A stretch of DNA of 37,468 bases from Bacteroidota bacterium (GTDB taxonomy: Bacteria > Bacteroidota > Bacteroidia > NS11-12g > UBA955): positions 1 to 37,468 of the forward strand of contig JANXMZ010000070.1 in assembly GCA_025354385.1 (NCBI GenBank), in the 5' to 3' direction. Below, piece after piece: positions 9,126 through 18,543 of the stretch (within the stretch, counting starts at the first letter, position 1; each line of letters begins with the position of its first letter). Made by a program: the position numbers and the translations under genes. The notes below the pieces were generated by a model. That model had not been told where the DNA came from and made no database searches. It was given only the letters and a program-made list of their open reading frames with translations.

Positions 9126-9539
9126 TTAGAGCACATGGGTATTAATTTCTTGACAGATTTCTGTTAACACCCCATTGGTGCTCTTAGGGTGTGCAAAGGC
9201 TATTAGCTTTTGGTCAGCTCCTGCTTTAGGCACTGTGTGCAACATATCAAAACCATTGGACAACAAACGTTCTATTTCCGTTTGAGCATGTTTAACACCA
9301 AACGCAATATGGTGAATGCCCTCTCCCTTTTTCTCAATAAATTTGGCTATAGGAGAATCCTCACGCGTGGCCTGCAACAATTCTATTTTGGTTTCGCCCA
9401 CCATAAAAAAACTGGTAATCACGCCTTCGCTTTCCACTTCTTCCATTTTATATGGTTTTGTATTCAGCAATTTAGAAAATAATTCGTTCGACACATGAAT
9501 GTCTTTAACGGCAATACCAATATGTTCTATTTTGTTCAT
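9126..9539 (-). CDS. mce: Methylmalonyl-CoA epimerase (VOC superfamily)
   Basis: This 137-residue enzyme interconverts (R)- and (S)-methylmalonyl-CoA between methylmalonyl-CoA mutase and propionyl-CoA carboxylase. Two VOC (glyoxalase-like) beta-alpha repeats are visible, beginning with KIEHIGIAVKDI (His6) and GEGIHHIAFGV (His76/His77). ETKIELLQAT and LTEICQE (Glu127) supply the other expected metal-site positions. The length matches the family (about 135-145). The gene is preceded on the minus strand by a -7 box at 9557-9564 and is upstream of the WG-repeat gene. Glyoxalase I is the main alternative, but the family pattern (HIGIAV...GIHHIAF...LTEICQ) favours the epimerase. Confidence 0.88.
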   Translation of the reverse strand: MNKIEHIGIAVKDIHVSNELFSKLLNTKPYKMEEVESEGVITSFFMVGETKIELLQATREDSPIAKFIEKKGEGIHHIAFGVKHAQTEIERLLSNGFDMLHTVPKAGADQKLIAFAHPKSTNGVLTEICQEINTHVL

Positions 9540-9556
9540 CTTATTTTTTGTGTTTA

Positions 9557-9564
9557 CAAACTTA
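9557..9564 (-). promoter_or_regulatory. Bacteroidota -7 box for mce
   Basis: Read on the minus strand this is TAAGTTTG, a match to TAnnTTTG, 17 nt before the mce ATG at 9539. Confidence 0.5.
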
Positions 9565-9670
9565 AGTTCAAATTGGAATACTTTAATACCATAAATTTAT
9601 TTTTACACACTTCCATTCATTACCTATACAGAAAGCAATTCAGAAATTTCATAAACCCCATTGCAATTGG

Positions 9671-9678
9671 TATATTTG
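9671..9678 (+). promoter_or_regulatory. Bacteroidota -7 box immediately before aroC
   Basis: TATATTTG matches TAnnTTTG and ends only 4 nt before the first ATG of aroC (9683). Transcription would then start at or just after that codon, so the mRNA is either leaderless or begins translation at the second ATG (9695). Confidence 0.6.
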
Positions 9679-9682
9679 CGGT

Positions 9683-10741
9683 ATGTCGAATAGCATGGGC
9701 AATCAATTAAAAATTACTTCCTTTGGAGAGTCGCATGGTCCAAATATTGGGGTAGTAGTCGATGGACTTCCCTCACAAATTTTGATAGATGAGGTATTTA
9801 TTCAAGCCGCCCTCGACAAAAGAAAACCCGGACAATCTCCAATCACTTCGCAAAGAAAAGAGAGTGATCATTTTCAAATTCTTTCTGGCGTTTTCGAAGG
9901 GTATAGCACTGGTGCTCCAATTACAATTATTATACCTAATTCTAATGCAAAGTCCAAAGACTATGAGCATTTAAAAAATATTTTTCGTCCAGGGCATGCC
10001 GATTTTGTTTATGATAAAAAATATGGCAACCGCGATTATAAAGGTGGCGGTCGTAGCAGTGCCAGGATAACAGCAGGCTGGGTTGCAGCAGGCGCCATCG
10101 CTGCTTTGTATTTAAAGCAAATTTCCAAAATAGAGGTCCAGGCCGTTGTTAGTAGTATTTATAACATTCATTTAGAAAAACCTTATTCCCAATACGACTG
10201 GAACAAAGCAGATTCAAATATTGTGCGTTGTCCAGATGAGGACAAAGCCAATGCAATGATTCAACTGATAGAACGCATGCAAACTGAAGGCAACTCTGTT
10301 GGAGGTACTATTGCCTGTAAAATAGAAAATGTACCAGTGGGTCTTGGTGAACCTGTGTTCAATAAATTGAACGCAGATTTGGCCAAAGCCATGTTGAGCA
10401 TTAATGCTGTTAAGGGCATACAGTTTGGCAGCGGTTTCGATAGTACACTTTTATTGGGTAGCCAAAATAACGATGTGCCTGGCAACCATCAAAACAATGA
10501 TGGGGGTATCACTGCAGGCATCAGCAATGGAGAAGCCATTACTTTCGAATTGGCCTTTAAACCTACCAGTAGCATAAGTCTCCCTCAGCAAGCCATTAAC
10601 AAAAATGGAGAAATTGAAACCATCTCTATAACGGGTCGCCACGATCCCTGTGTACTTCCAAGGGCCATTCCAATTGTAGCAGCCATGGCTGCTCTTGTAG
10701 TGACAGATCATTATTTACTAAATTTAAAATTCCTTAAATAA
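9683..10741 (+). CDS. aroC: Chorismate synthase
   Basis: This enzyme removes phosphate from 5-enolpyruvylshikimate-3-phosphate to give chorismate, the last common step of aromatic amino acid synthesis, using reduced FMN as cofactor. The N-terminal signature GNQLKITSFGESHGPNIGVV, the segment YGNRDYKGGGRSSARITAGWVAAGAIA and the C-terminal SITGRHDPCVLPRAIPIVAAMAALV are all diagnostic. At 352 residues it matches the usual 350-390. The start is ambiguous: ATG at 9683 gives MSNSMGNQ, and ATG at 9695 gives MGNQLKI, which is how many homologues begin. The -7 box ends at 9678, so the transcript may start on the first ATG. The gene appears monocistronic, 70 nt before the first metalloprotease gene. Confidence 0.95.
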   Translation: MSNSMGNQLKITSFGESHGPNIGVVVDGLPSQILIDEVFIQAALDKRKPGQSPITSQRKESDHFQILSGVFEGYSTGAPITIIIPNSNAKSKDYEHLKNIFRPGHADFVYDKKYGNRDYKGGGRSSARITAGWVAAGAIAALYLKQISKIEVQAVVSSIYNIHLEKPYSQYDWNKADSNIVRCPDEDKANAMIQLIERMQTEGNSVGGTIACKIENVPVGLGEPVFNKLNADLAKAMLSINAVKGIQFGSGFDSTLLLGSQNNDVPGNHQNNDGGITAGISNGEAITFELAFKPTSSISLPQQAINKNGEIETISITGRHDPCVLPRAIPIVAAMAALVVTDHYLLNLKFLK

Positions 10742-10810
10742 AATGACACAAATATGACGTAACTTGCACGACTTTTATCGTCTAACCCAAGTATCGCATT
10801 TACTCAAATT

Positions 10811-12889
10811 ATGAAAAAATTACTCCTTGTACTATCCTTATGTTCTGGTTTTAATGCATTTAGCCAATGTTTAACGGATCAAATTTATAAAGAAACAGTC
10901 AAAAACAATCCTCAAATTGCCATTGATGCTGCTAACTTCTACAACAATTTAAAACCTTCCAGCCAAACAAAAAGAGCTTCTATTTATGTTATTCCTGTGG
11001 TATTCCATGTTATCCACTTTAATGGTGCTGAAAATATTAGCAAAGCCCAAATTGAAGAACAAATTAAATTATTGAATCTTGATTACAATTTAAAAAATCC
11101 AGATAGGTTAAATGCAAGAGCACCATTTAAAAATTTACCTGTAGATTGTCAAATTGAATTTCGTTTGGCAAAAATAGACCCTAATGGCAATTGTACTGAT
11201 GGTATTAATCGCATATATAGCGCACTTACATTTGACGCACGCGACAATGTAAAAGCCATAGCTGGTGCCCGTTGGGACAATAAGAAATATTTAAATATTT
11301 GGACAGTTAGTTCAATAAACAGTGGTGGTGGCCAAGGCACGACTTTGGGTTATGCATACCTTCCTAACTCAGTTGCTCAAGGACTTTCAAGCATGGATGG
11401 CATTGTATGCCGTGCAGATTGTGTTGGCACCATTGGTGGAGATCCTTTCGGCAAAGTGGGGCGCGTGTTAACCCACGAAATAGGTCATTACCTTGGCTTA
11501 TTGCACACATTCGAAGGCGATTGCACTGGCAATGGTGATTATTGCGACGACACCCCGCCAGTTACAGGAACTTTTGTGAATGCTAGTTGCCCTTCCAATG
11601 GCAATTCTTGCACAAACGATTTTCCTGATTTGGTAGACCAATGGGAAAATTACATGGATTATTCCAATGGCCCTTGTCAAGTCATGTTTACGCCCAATCA
11701 AAAAACAATCATTGATAACACCTTAACCAATTATACCTTTAGGGCTAATCTATATTCTAGTGCCAATTTAAAAGCAACAGGCGTTGAATTATCAAATAGT
11801 GCCCCTAAAGCATTTTTTAGTAGCAATAAAAGAGTGGCTTGTGTTGGTGATCCTATTGCCTTTTACGACAATTCATGCAAAGGTTTAGTAGAAAGTAAAC
11901 AATGGCAATTTACTGGCGCCAATACCTTCTCATCCAACAAAGACACCCCAATTATCACTTATCCTAAACCTGGCAAATACAATGTAACTTTAATAGCCAA
12001 TAATAGCATAGGCGGCAATACCTTGTCCGTAGATAATTATATTGAAATATTGCCTTCTGCTTCTTCCAATGTACCTTCTTTGGTAGAAGGATTTGAGCAA
12101 GCCAATTTTGCTACCACTTCCAATTGGAAAATTGTTCCGAATGGCACACCTAAATTTACAGTAAACAGTTCTGTATCTTTTAGTGGCAAAGCATGTTTAG
12201 CAGCCCCTATTTCTTCCACAGATGTAACTACTCAAAAATACCAATTGGTATCTCCAAGCATTGATTTACGTCCCCTAAAAGGCAAGAGCCCTAAAATTTC
12301 TATGATGCTTGCCTATGTGAGAAAATCTTCAGCTTCTTCTGAAAAATTCAGAATATATGCATCACGCGGTTGCAGCAGCGATTGGGTTCAGATAGTTCAA
12401 AGATCTGCCAATTTTATTACCTATAGTTCCACAGTATTTGGGTCTAGCTTCGCACCCGCAGATCAATCACAATGGAAATTAATTACCTATTCTTTGATTG
12501 GTTATGAAAACGATAGTAACGTACAATTTATGATTGAGGTAGAATCTGGAACCACTGGTGCTGGCAACCCTATTTATATTGATGATATTAACATCAGTAT
12601 GTATAATTCATCTATTTCATCCCTTGACAAGTCTATTAACCTGAATGTTTTCCCTAATCCAGCAAACGATTTATTGAATATTCAATATGAAAACAATGCT
12701 GGCGAAACCGAAATATGGTTGGAGAATATTGAAGGTAAAAAGGTAGCACTCATAAGCGCTGTTAGCAGTCAAACTGGTGTCATTTCCGTTCAGTGGACTA
12801 AAAATGCTGACCTTGCCAATGGTATTTATTTCTTAAAAATAAAAGCCAACAATGGCATTGTTAGCAAGAAAGTTATTTTCATGAATTAA
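10811..12889 (+). CDS. Secreted M43-type zinc metalloprotease with PKD and T9SS sorting domains (copy 1)
   Basis: This 692-residue exported protease has a signal peptide (about 1-19, ending NAFSQ) and a pro-region. Its metzincin catalytic domain carries HEIGHYLGLLH (residues 222-232: zinc ligands His222, His226, His232; catalytic Glu223) and the Met-turn YMDYS (281-285), the pattern of M43 pappalysin/cytophagalysin peptidases. A PKD-like beta domain follows at about 330-415, then a beta-rich module (about 420-600) containing FRIYASRGCSSDW, and a C-terminal T9SS type A sorting domain (about 610-692) with VFPNPANDLLNIQYEN and GIYFLKIKANN. The last module directs export by the Por/T9SS system; none of the T9SS machinery is in this window. 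A closely related copy lies immediately downstream. The natural substrate is unknown. Confidence 0.93.
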   Translation: MKKLLLVLSLCSGFNAFSQCLTDQIYKETVKNNPQIAIDAANFYNNLKPSSQTKRASIYVIPVVFHVIHFNGAENISKAQIEEQIKLLNLDYNLKNPDRLNARAPFKNLPVDCQIEFRLAKIDPNGNCTDGINRIYSALTFDARDNVKAIAGARWDNKKYLNIWTVSSINSGGGQGTTLGYAYLPNSVAQGLSSMDGIVCRADCVGTIGGDPFGKVGRVLTHEIGHYLGLLHTFEGDCTGNGDYCDDTPPVTGTFVNASCPSNGNSCTNDFPDLVDQWENYMDYSNGPCQVMFTPNQKTIIDNTLTNYTFRANLYSSANLKATGVELSNSAPKAFFSSNKRVACVGDPIAFYDNSCKGLVESKQWQFTGANTFSSNKDTPIITYPKPGKYNVTLIANNSIGGNTLSVDNYIEILPSASSNVPSLVEGFEQANFATTSNWKIVPNGTPKFTVNSSVSFSGKACLAAPISSTDVTTQKYQLVSPSIDLRPLKGKSPKISMMLAYVRKSSASSEKFRIYASRGCSSDWVQIVQRSANFITYSSTVFGSSFAPADQSQWKLITYSLIGYENDSNVQFMIEVESGTTGAGNPIYIDDINISMYNSSISSLDKSINLNVFPNPANDLLNIQYENNAGETEIWLENIEGKKVALISAVSSQTGVISVQWTKNADLANGIYFLKIKANNGIVSKKVIFMN

Positions 12890-12946
12890 ATATCGCATTA
12901 ATTTGGGGGAGGTCTGAATCACTGTAAAATTGCAAAATTTAGTGAT

Positions 12947-12954
12947 TACCTTTG
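12947..12954 (+). promoter_or_regulatory. Bacteroidota -7 box that fixes the start of the second metalloprotease
   Basis: TACCTTTG matches TAnnTTTG and ends 8 nt before the ATG at 12963. It lies downstream of the in-frame TTG at 12930, so a transcript from here could not include that codon. This supports the ATG and a very short or absent leader. Confidence 0.65.
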
Positions 12955-12962
12955 CAACCTCA

Positions 12963-15044
12963 ATGTTTAGATTCTTATTTTTATTACTATTTTGTTCGAC
13001 GAGTAGCTTATTGAGTAGTCAATGTCTAAAAGACTACTACCAAAAAAAAGCAATCGAAAAAAATCCTGAAATAACAAAAGAGATTGAGCGTTTTTATCAT
13101 TCAATTCAACCTTCATCCAATACCAAAAGGGTTACTAAGTATATTGTTCCAGTTGTATTTCATGTTATTCATACCAATGGTATAGAAAACATTAGCAAAG
13201 CGCAAATTGAAAACCAGATGTTTATTCTGAACCAAAATTACAGTAATAACCATCCAAACAAAAATAATATTCGCAACCCTTTTAAATCTGTCGCTGCAGA
13301 TTGTCAGATTGAATTTCGTTTGGCAAAAATTGACCCAGATGGCAATTGCACCGATGGCATTAACCGAGTATACAGCCCACTTCATATCAATGCGACCGAT
13401 GATGTTAAAGATGTTACAGGCGCCCGCTGGGACAATACCAAATACTTAAATATTTGGGTAGTAAGTTCAATTGGTTTTCAAACGCCAGGAGGGCAAGGTG
13501 TCGCAGGGTATTCTTATTTACCATCTACCATTTCTTTTGGCAATAGCGGTATCGATGGCATTGTTATTTTACATAATTGTGTTGGTACAATTGGCACTGG
13601 CCGTGCCGACTTATTGGGCAATGTTTTGACCCATGAAGTTGGTCATTTTCTTGGTCTTGAACATACTTTTCAGGATGCCTGCAATGGCAATATTAATGGG
13701 GATTATTGCGATGATACGCCACCTGTAAGTTCAGAATTTATCAATAACTCCTGCCCTACAAATGGCAATTCATGTCACACAGACAATCCGGATTTAATAG
13801 ATCAATGGGAAAATTACATGGATTATTCTCATGGCGGTTGTCAGTGTATGTTCAGTTTAAATCAAAAAGACATTATGCATACCACCTTTACTTATTATAA
13901 TTTTAGAACCGAGTTGGTATCTGCCGCAAATAATAAGGCAACAGGTGTTGAATTATCAAATGATATACCAATTGCAGCTATTGGCAGTAATACCCGTAAG
14001 GCCTGTGTTGGCGAAGCTGTTACTTATTACAATAATTCGTGTAAAGCACTTACAAAAAACAGCACATGGGAATTTGATGCTGCCAATATTAGCACTTCTA
14101 ATAAAGATACTGCCACTGTTTTTTATAGCACACCGGGTTTTTATAAAGTTAAACTAACCGTTTCCAATGACTATGGCAGTTCCCAAATAATTGCAGATCA
14201 ATACATAGAAATAAAACCCGCCATTGGCTTTAAGAAACCTGCCGTGGTTGAATCTTTTGAAGACCCTAATTGGTTGAACACTTCGGGATGGGAAATTTGG
14301 AAACAAGGCGATTATCAATTTAAAACAGAAACCGGTGTGGCCTACTCTGGTTCAAAATGTTTGGTAGCACCCATCAATGGTTTTGTTACCAAATCTCAGT
14401 TATTTGAATTAGTAAGTCCTGCCATAGACCTAAGACCATTGAAAGGTAAGGACCCAAAAATATCTATGATGGTAGCTTACGTGCGCCAAAGTTTATCATC
14501 TACAGAAAAGTTTAGATTGTTTATCTCTGTTGGTTGTGGCGAAAATTGGGTATTGTTACTTCAAAAAAGCGCCAATAATTTAGCCTATAACTCCTCTATC
14601 TATACCACTAATTTTATACCTAAAGATGCCTCACAATGGCAACTCATAAGTCAAAAATTATATGCTTATGAAAACGACAGCAATGTTAGATTCAAAATTC
14701 AGGTGGAAAGTGGAGAAACAAATTCTGTCTTTATTGACAATATAAATATCAGCGAATACAACACTGGTTTGAGTGCCTTTGAGAAGCTCATTCAATTGGT
14801 TATTTTCCCCACCCCTGCCAATCAAAATTTGAACATCATTTATGAAAATGAAGTCGGTGAAACCGAAGTTTGGCTAGAAAGCACCTTGGGCGAAAAAATA
14901 GTTCAGATAAGTGAAAAGCATCTTCAAAGTGGCGTCATTACAATAAACTGGACACAAAACAATTTATGTTCGACAGGTGTTTACCTCTTAAAAATAAGAG
15001 CAAATAACCAAGTTATCACTAAAAAGATAATCTTTGCAAACTGA
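12963..15044 (+). CDS. Secreted M43-type zinc metalloprotease with PKD and T9SS sorting domains (copy 2)
   Basis: This tandem paralogue of the preceding gene encodes 693 residues from ATG 12963. An in-frame TTG at 12930 would add 11 residues before the signal peptide, but the promoter box and the clean signal sequence MFRFLFLLLFCSTSSLLSSQ argue for the ATG. The domain order is the same: pro-region, catalytic domain with HEVGHFLGLEH (residues 224-234) and YMDYS Met-turn, PKD-like domain, beta-rich module with FRLFISVGCGENW, and T9SS sorting domain (VIFPTPANQNLNIIYEN, GVYLLKIRANN). Conserved blocks such as DCQIEFRLAKIDP and NCTDGINR are identical in both copies, while the PKD and C-terminal parts have diverged, so the duplication is not recent. 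Each copy seems to have its own promoter. Confidence 0.92.
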   Translation: MFRFLFLLLFCSTSSLLSSQCLKDYYQKKAIEKNPEITKEIERFYHSIQPSSNTKRVTKYIVPVVFHVIHTNGIENISKAQIENQMFILNQNYSNNHPNKNNIRNPFKSVAADCQIEFRLAKIDPDGNCTDGINRVYSPLHINATDDVKDVTGARWDNTKYLNIWVVSSIGFQTPGGQGVAGYSYLPSTISFGNSGIDGIVILHNCVGTIGTGRADLLGNVLTHEVGHFLGLEHTFQDACNGNINGDYCDDTPPVSSEFINNSCPTNGNSCHTDNPDLIDQWENYMDYSHGGCQCMFSLNQKDIMHTTFTYYNFRTELVSAANNKATGVELSNDIPIAAIGSNTRKACVGEAVTYYNNSCKALTKNSTWEFDAANISTSNKDTATVFYSTPGFYKVKLTVSNDYGSSQIIADQYIEIKPAIGFKKPAVVESFEDPNWLNTSGWEIWKQGDYQFKTETGVAYSGSKCLVAPINGFVTKSQLFELVSPAIDLRPLKGKDPKISMMVAYVRQSLSSTEKFRLFISVGCGENWVLLLQKSANNLAYNSSIYTTNFIPKDASQWQLISQKLYAYENDSNVRFKIQVESGETNSVFIDNINISEYNTGLSAFEKLIQLVIFPTPANQNLNIIYENEVGETEVWLESTLGEKIVQISEKHLQSGVITINWTQNNLCSTGVYLLKIRANNQVITKKIIFAN

Positions 15045-15058
15045 TTTCAAAAAATACT

Positions 15059-17422
15059 ATGCCAAAAAATCTTGTAATTGTAGAATCTCCGGCTAAAGCA
15101 AAAACGATAGAAAAGTTTCTCGGTAAAGACTATACCGTAAGGTCAAGTTTTGGTCATATTCGCGACCTTGATAAAGGAGATGAAGCAATTGATATTAAAA
15201 ATGGTTTCAAACCAAATTATATTGTACCATCCGACAAATCGAAAGTTGTAAGCGAACTTAAAAAATTGGTCAAAGAAAGTGACATGATTTGGTTAGCATC
15301 GGATGAGGACCGCGAAGGGGAAGCTATCTCTTGGCATTTATTCGAAGTATTGGGTTTAAAAGAAAGCAACACTAAACGCATCGTTTTTCATGAAATTACA
15401 AAACCTGCCATTGAAAATGCCATTGCCAATCCGCGCACCATCGATAAAGATTTAGTAGATGCACAACAAGCGCGAAGAATATTAGACCGTTTGGTTGGTT
15501 TTGAATTATCACCCATATTATGGCGCAAAGTAAAGCCATCTCTTTCTGCTGGTAGAGTTCAATCTGTAGCTGTTAAATTAATAGTTGATAGAGAAAGAGA
15601 AATCAATGCTTTTAATTCTGTAAGTGATTTTAGAATTACCGCAGAGCTTACTAAAAAGGGTGATTCAAAAATTATAAAAGCAGAATTGCCTCAGCGTTTC
15701 AAAACCGAAGCAGAAGCTTTGGACTTTGTAAATTTAGCCAATGGCAGTGAATACAAAATAAAAAATGTAGAAGTTAAACCGGCTCAGAGAAAAGCAGCGG
15801 CCCCTTTTACAACGAGTACATTGCAACAGGAAGCCAGCAGAAAACTGGGATACCCAGTAGCCAAAACCATGTTACTAGCTCAAAAACTCTACGAGGCTGG
15901 GCATATTACCTATATGAGAACAGATTCTGTGAATTTATCTCAAACTGCTATCAATGGCGCCTCTGCTGAAATTAAAAAAGCATATGGTCCAGAATATAGC
16001 ATGCCCCGCAACTATACTACCAAAAGTGCTGGAGCACAAGAGGCACACGAAGCCATTCGCCCTACCTATTTCGAAAATCATACTGCAGGTGATGAGCCTC
16101 AAGAAGTACGCTTATATGAATTGATTTGGAAACGCTCTATTGCTAGCCAAATGGCCAATGCAGAATTAGAAAGAACCGTGGTTGACATCAATGTAAGTCG
16201 CCCTGATAAAAATTTAAAGGCCGAAGGTGAAATTATTAAATTTGATGGTTTCCTTAAAGTATATTTAGAAGGTAAAGACGATGAAGAAGATGAAGATAAC
16301 TCAGGTTTATTGCCTCCATTGAGTGTTAATGAAATATTAAATCTAAACCAATTGTTGGCCGAACAAAAATTCAGTCGACCAGCCCCAAGGTACACAGAGG
16401 CAAGTTTGGTAAAGAAAATGGAAGAGCTTGGTATTGGGCGACCTTCTACCTATGCTCCTACCATTTCAACCATACAAAAAAGAGGTTATGTCATTCGCGA
16501 TAACAAAGATGGTGTTCCTAGAAAGTTTCAAAGTATCTTGTTAAAAGATGGCAATATCACCACAAAAACAAATACAGAAAATGTAGGTGCAGAAAAAAGT
16601 AAATTATTCCCAACAGATATTGGCATGCTTGTAACTGATTTCTTAAGTGAGCATTTTAAGAATATTATGGATTATGGTTTTACTGCCTTGGTTGAAAAAG
16701 AGTTCGATGAAATAGCCCAAGGATTAAAAGGTTGGGTAAAAATGTTGGAAGGATTTTATAACCCTTTCCATAAGGATGTAGATAAAACTTTAGCCACTGC
16801 CGAAAGAGCAAACAGCGAAAAATCCATTGGTATAGATCCCGAAACTGGCAAACAAATAATAGGTAGAATTGGACGATTCGGACCATTGGTTCAAATTGGT
16901 GATGCCGATGATGAAAATAAAAAATTCGCGAGTTTGCGCCCGGGTCAAACACTGGAAAATATTACCCTAGATCAAGCCCTTGAATTGTTTAAATTACCGC
17001 GATTGATTGGAACCTATCAGGACGAGAAAGTCACTGCTGCTATTGGTCGTTTCGGTCCTTACATCAAATTCGGAAGCTTGTTTGCATCCATACCAAAAGA
17101 CAAAGATATTTTTGCAATCGCTTTGCCAGAAGCCATAGAAATTATTGAAGCTAAAAAAATTGCAGAAGCCGAAAAATTAATGCGTTCCTTTAAGGAAGAC
17201 AAGGATCTTGAAATTTTGAAAGGCCGTTGGGGACCTTATATTTCTTACAAAAAAGACAATTATAAATTCCCAAAGGGTTCTGATGCCGTTGCGATGCCTT
17301 ACAATGAGATTATGAAAATTATTGAAAGTGCTGCACCTCCCGTTAAAAGCAGAAAAGCGGCCGCTTCTAAAGCCGCTCCAAAGGCAAAAGCGAAAGCAAA
17401 GGCAAAAGCCAAGAAAAAATAA
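15059..17422 (+). CDS. topA: DNA topoisomerase I (type IA)
   Basis: This 787-residue enzyme relaxes negative supercoils by transient cleavage of one strand. The TOPRIM domain starts KNLVIVESPAKAKTIEKFLG and has the acidic SDEDREGEAISWH motif (about 81-93). The catalytic tyrosine is Tyr285 in GHITYMRTDSVNLS. Later motifs include GIGRPSTYAPTIS. The C-terminus replaces the four-cysteine zinc fingers of E. coli TopA with repeated GRFGPYIKFG / GRWGPYISYK modules and ends in an Ala/Lys tail (KAKAKAKAKAKKK) encoded by short repeated codon pairs, as in other Bacteroidota. The gene follows the second protease by 14 nt and may be read from the same transcript. Its stop faces the lpxK stop only 4 nt away. 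Confidence 0.96.
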   Translation: MPKNLVIVESPAKAKTIEKFLGKDYTVRSSFGHIRDLDKGDEAIDIKNGFKPNYIVPSDKSKVVSELKKLVKESDMIWLASDEDREGEAISWHLFEVLGLKESNTKRIVFHEITKPAIENAIANPRTIDKDLVDAQQARRILDRLVGFELSPILWRKVKPSLSAGRVQSVAVKLIVDREREINAFNSVSDFRITAELTKKGDSKIIKAELPQRFKTEAEALDFVNLANGSEYKIKNVEVKPAQRKAAAPFTTSTLQQEASRKLGYPVAKTMLLAQKLYEAGHITYMRTDSVNLSQTAINGASAEIKKAYGPEYSMPRNYTTKSAGAQEAHEAIRPTYFENHTAGDEPQEVRLYELIWKRSIASQMANAELERTVVDINVSRPDKNLKAEGEIIKFDGFLKVYLEGKDDEEDEDNSGLLPPLSVNEILNLNQLLAEQKFSRPAPRYTEASLVKKMEELGIGRPSTYAPTISTIQKRGYVIRDNKDGVPRKFQSILLKDGNITTKTNTENVGAEKSKLFPTDIGMLVTDFLSEHFKNIMDYGFTALVEKEFDEIAQGLKGWVKMLEGFYNPFHKDVDKTLATAERANSEKSIGIDPETGKQIIGRIGRFGPLVQIGDADDENKKFASLRPGQTLENITLDQALELFKLPRLIGTYQDEKVTAAIGRFGPYIKFGSLFASIPKDKDIFAIALPEAIEIIEAKKIAEAEKLMRSFKEDKDLEILKGRWGPYISYKKDNYKFPKGSDAVAMPYNEIMKIIESAAPPVKSRKAAASKAAPKAKAKAKAKAKKK

Positions 17423-17426
17423 TACC

Positions 17427-18428
17427 TTATTTGAGAAATGACTTAACCATTTCCTTAAATCTTTCTTCTTCGTTAAAGAGAAAATAAATTTCTACTGGCA
17501 ATACGTATACTGTATTCTCTGGAATCAATTTTAGCAGTTCTGGTTGAACTAACTTAGAAGCATCTTTTTCGGTAATAAAGATTTTATCATACGCTCCAAG
17601 CATATCCAAGGCTCTTCGAATATCTGCTTGGGTGTAATGATGGTGGTCTTCAAAAGCGAGCGAAACAACCTTTGAGCCCAAAGTACTGCATTGCATGGTA
17701 AAACTTTCAGGATTGGCAATACCGCTCATAGCAATGATTTGTCCTTGTGTATTGGCAAAAAAAGGAATATCTCCTTTAAGCGAATAAGGCGTTTGGGCCT
17801 TTAACCCTGTAAAAAATATGTGTTGGTAATCATAAGGATTAATCTCCTGTATAATTTCAATCTTTTGTTCAAGTTTTAAATCCCTAGGGCATTTGGTTAC
17901 CACAATAATGTGCGCCCGTCTATCTTCCGTCTTCCACTCCCTTAATCGACCGTAAGGCATTACATGATCCAAATAATAGGGTAAATTAAAATCGGTTAAA
18001 AGTACATTCAAGTTACAAGTCACAGCCCTGTGCTGATAGGCATCATCCAACAATACTAATTGTGTGCTGTGATTCTCAAAATATTGCAACCCAATTTTGC
18101 GTTCTTCAGCCACCACTATGGTTGCATCTTCTAAAGTACTATAATACCAAAAGGGTTCATCACCTATTGTTTTAGCGCTCGATTTATGATCTGCAACAAT
18201 TAATCCCTTGGTTTTTCTGCCATAACCACGCGAAAGTATACCCACCCTATAGTAATTTTTGAGCCATTTGTAAAGCATGGCAGTATGGGGTGTTTTGCCC
18301 GAGCCACCTACTTGTAAATTACCAATCACAATGGTTTTCAAATGCGAATGATATGAATTAAAAACACCTCTATCGTATAACCTATTGCGAAGAGAGGTAA
18401 TAGACCCATACATCCATCCAAAAGGCAT
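17427..18428 (-). CDS. lpxK: Tetraacyldisaccharide 4'-kinase (lipid A synthesis)
   Basis: LpxK phosphorylates the 4' position of the lipid A disaccharide at the inner membrane. The P-loop is visible in GNLQVGGSGKTPHTAML (about residues 36-52), followed by the family segments ILSRGYGRKTKG, GDEPFWYY and LLDDAYQHRAV, and near the end ITEKDASKL. From ATG 18428 the protein has 333 residues, close to the usual 330-350. The start is uncertain: in-frame TTG 18434 adds two residues, and the reading frame stays open to a rare ATT at 18455, which would give an N-terminus (KSIPKYLLMPFGWMYG) more like relatives. It is divergent from the Nif3-family gene and convergent with topA. Confidence 0.93.
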   Translation of the reverse strand: MPFGWMYGSITSLRNRLYDRGVFNSYHSHLKTIVIGNLQVGGSGKTPHTAMLYKWLKNYYRVGILSRGYGRKTKGLIVADHKSSAKTIGDEPFWYYSTLEDATIVVAEERKIGLQYFENHSTQLVLLDDAYQHRAVTCNLNVLLTDFNLPYYLDHVMPYGRLREWKTEDRRAHIIVVTKCPRDLKLEQKIEIIQEINPYDYQHIFFTGLKAQTPYSLKGDIPFFANTQGQIIAMSGIANPESFTMQCSTLGSKVVSLAFEDHHHYTQADIRRALDMLGAYDKIFITEKDASKLVQPELLKLIPENTVYVLPVEIYFLFNEEERFKEMVKSFLK

Positions 18429-18520
18429 TAGCAAATATTTAGGAATAGATTTAATAGCTGCAAAAGTAATTTTTTTACGTTATAAATATTTTCAAAAGAA
18501 TAGGATTGACAACAAACACT

Positions 18521-18528
18521 TAATTTTG
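18521..18528 (+). promoter_or_regulatory. Bacteroidota -7 box for the Nif3-family gene
   Basis: TAATTTTG matches TAnnTTTG and ends 15 nt before the ATG at 18544, which supports that ATG over upstream in-frame codons. Confidence 0.55.
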
Positions 18529-18543
18529 CTTTTTTATACATAC

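Noticed and set aside
10792..12899. Shared 9-mer TATCGCATT upstream of both M43 genes (10792-10800 and 12891-12899) as a common operator
   Set aside because: It lies at different distances from the starts (11 bp and 64 bp), has no symmetry, and a single shared 9-mer in similar AT-rich flanks can be chance or a remnant of the duplication.
12930..12962. TTG start for the second metalloprotease, adding 11 residues
   Set aside because: A consensus -7 box lies between this TTG and the ATG at 12963, and the ATG begins a normal signal peptide.
18385..18543. Upstream extension of the Nif3-family protein to 18385
   Set aside because: The extra 53 codons overlap lpxK in antisense and the promoter region, and have no similarity to the family N-terminus; ATG 18544 gives the normal start.
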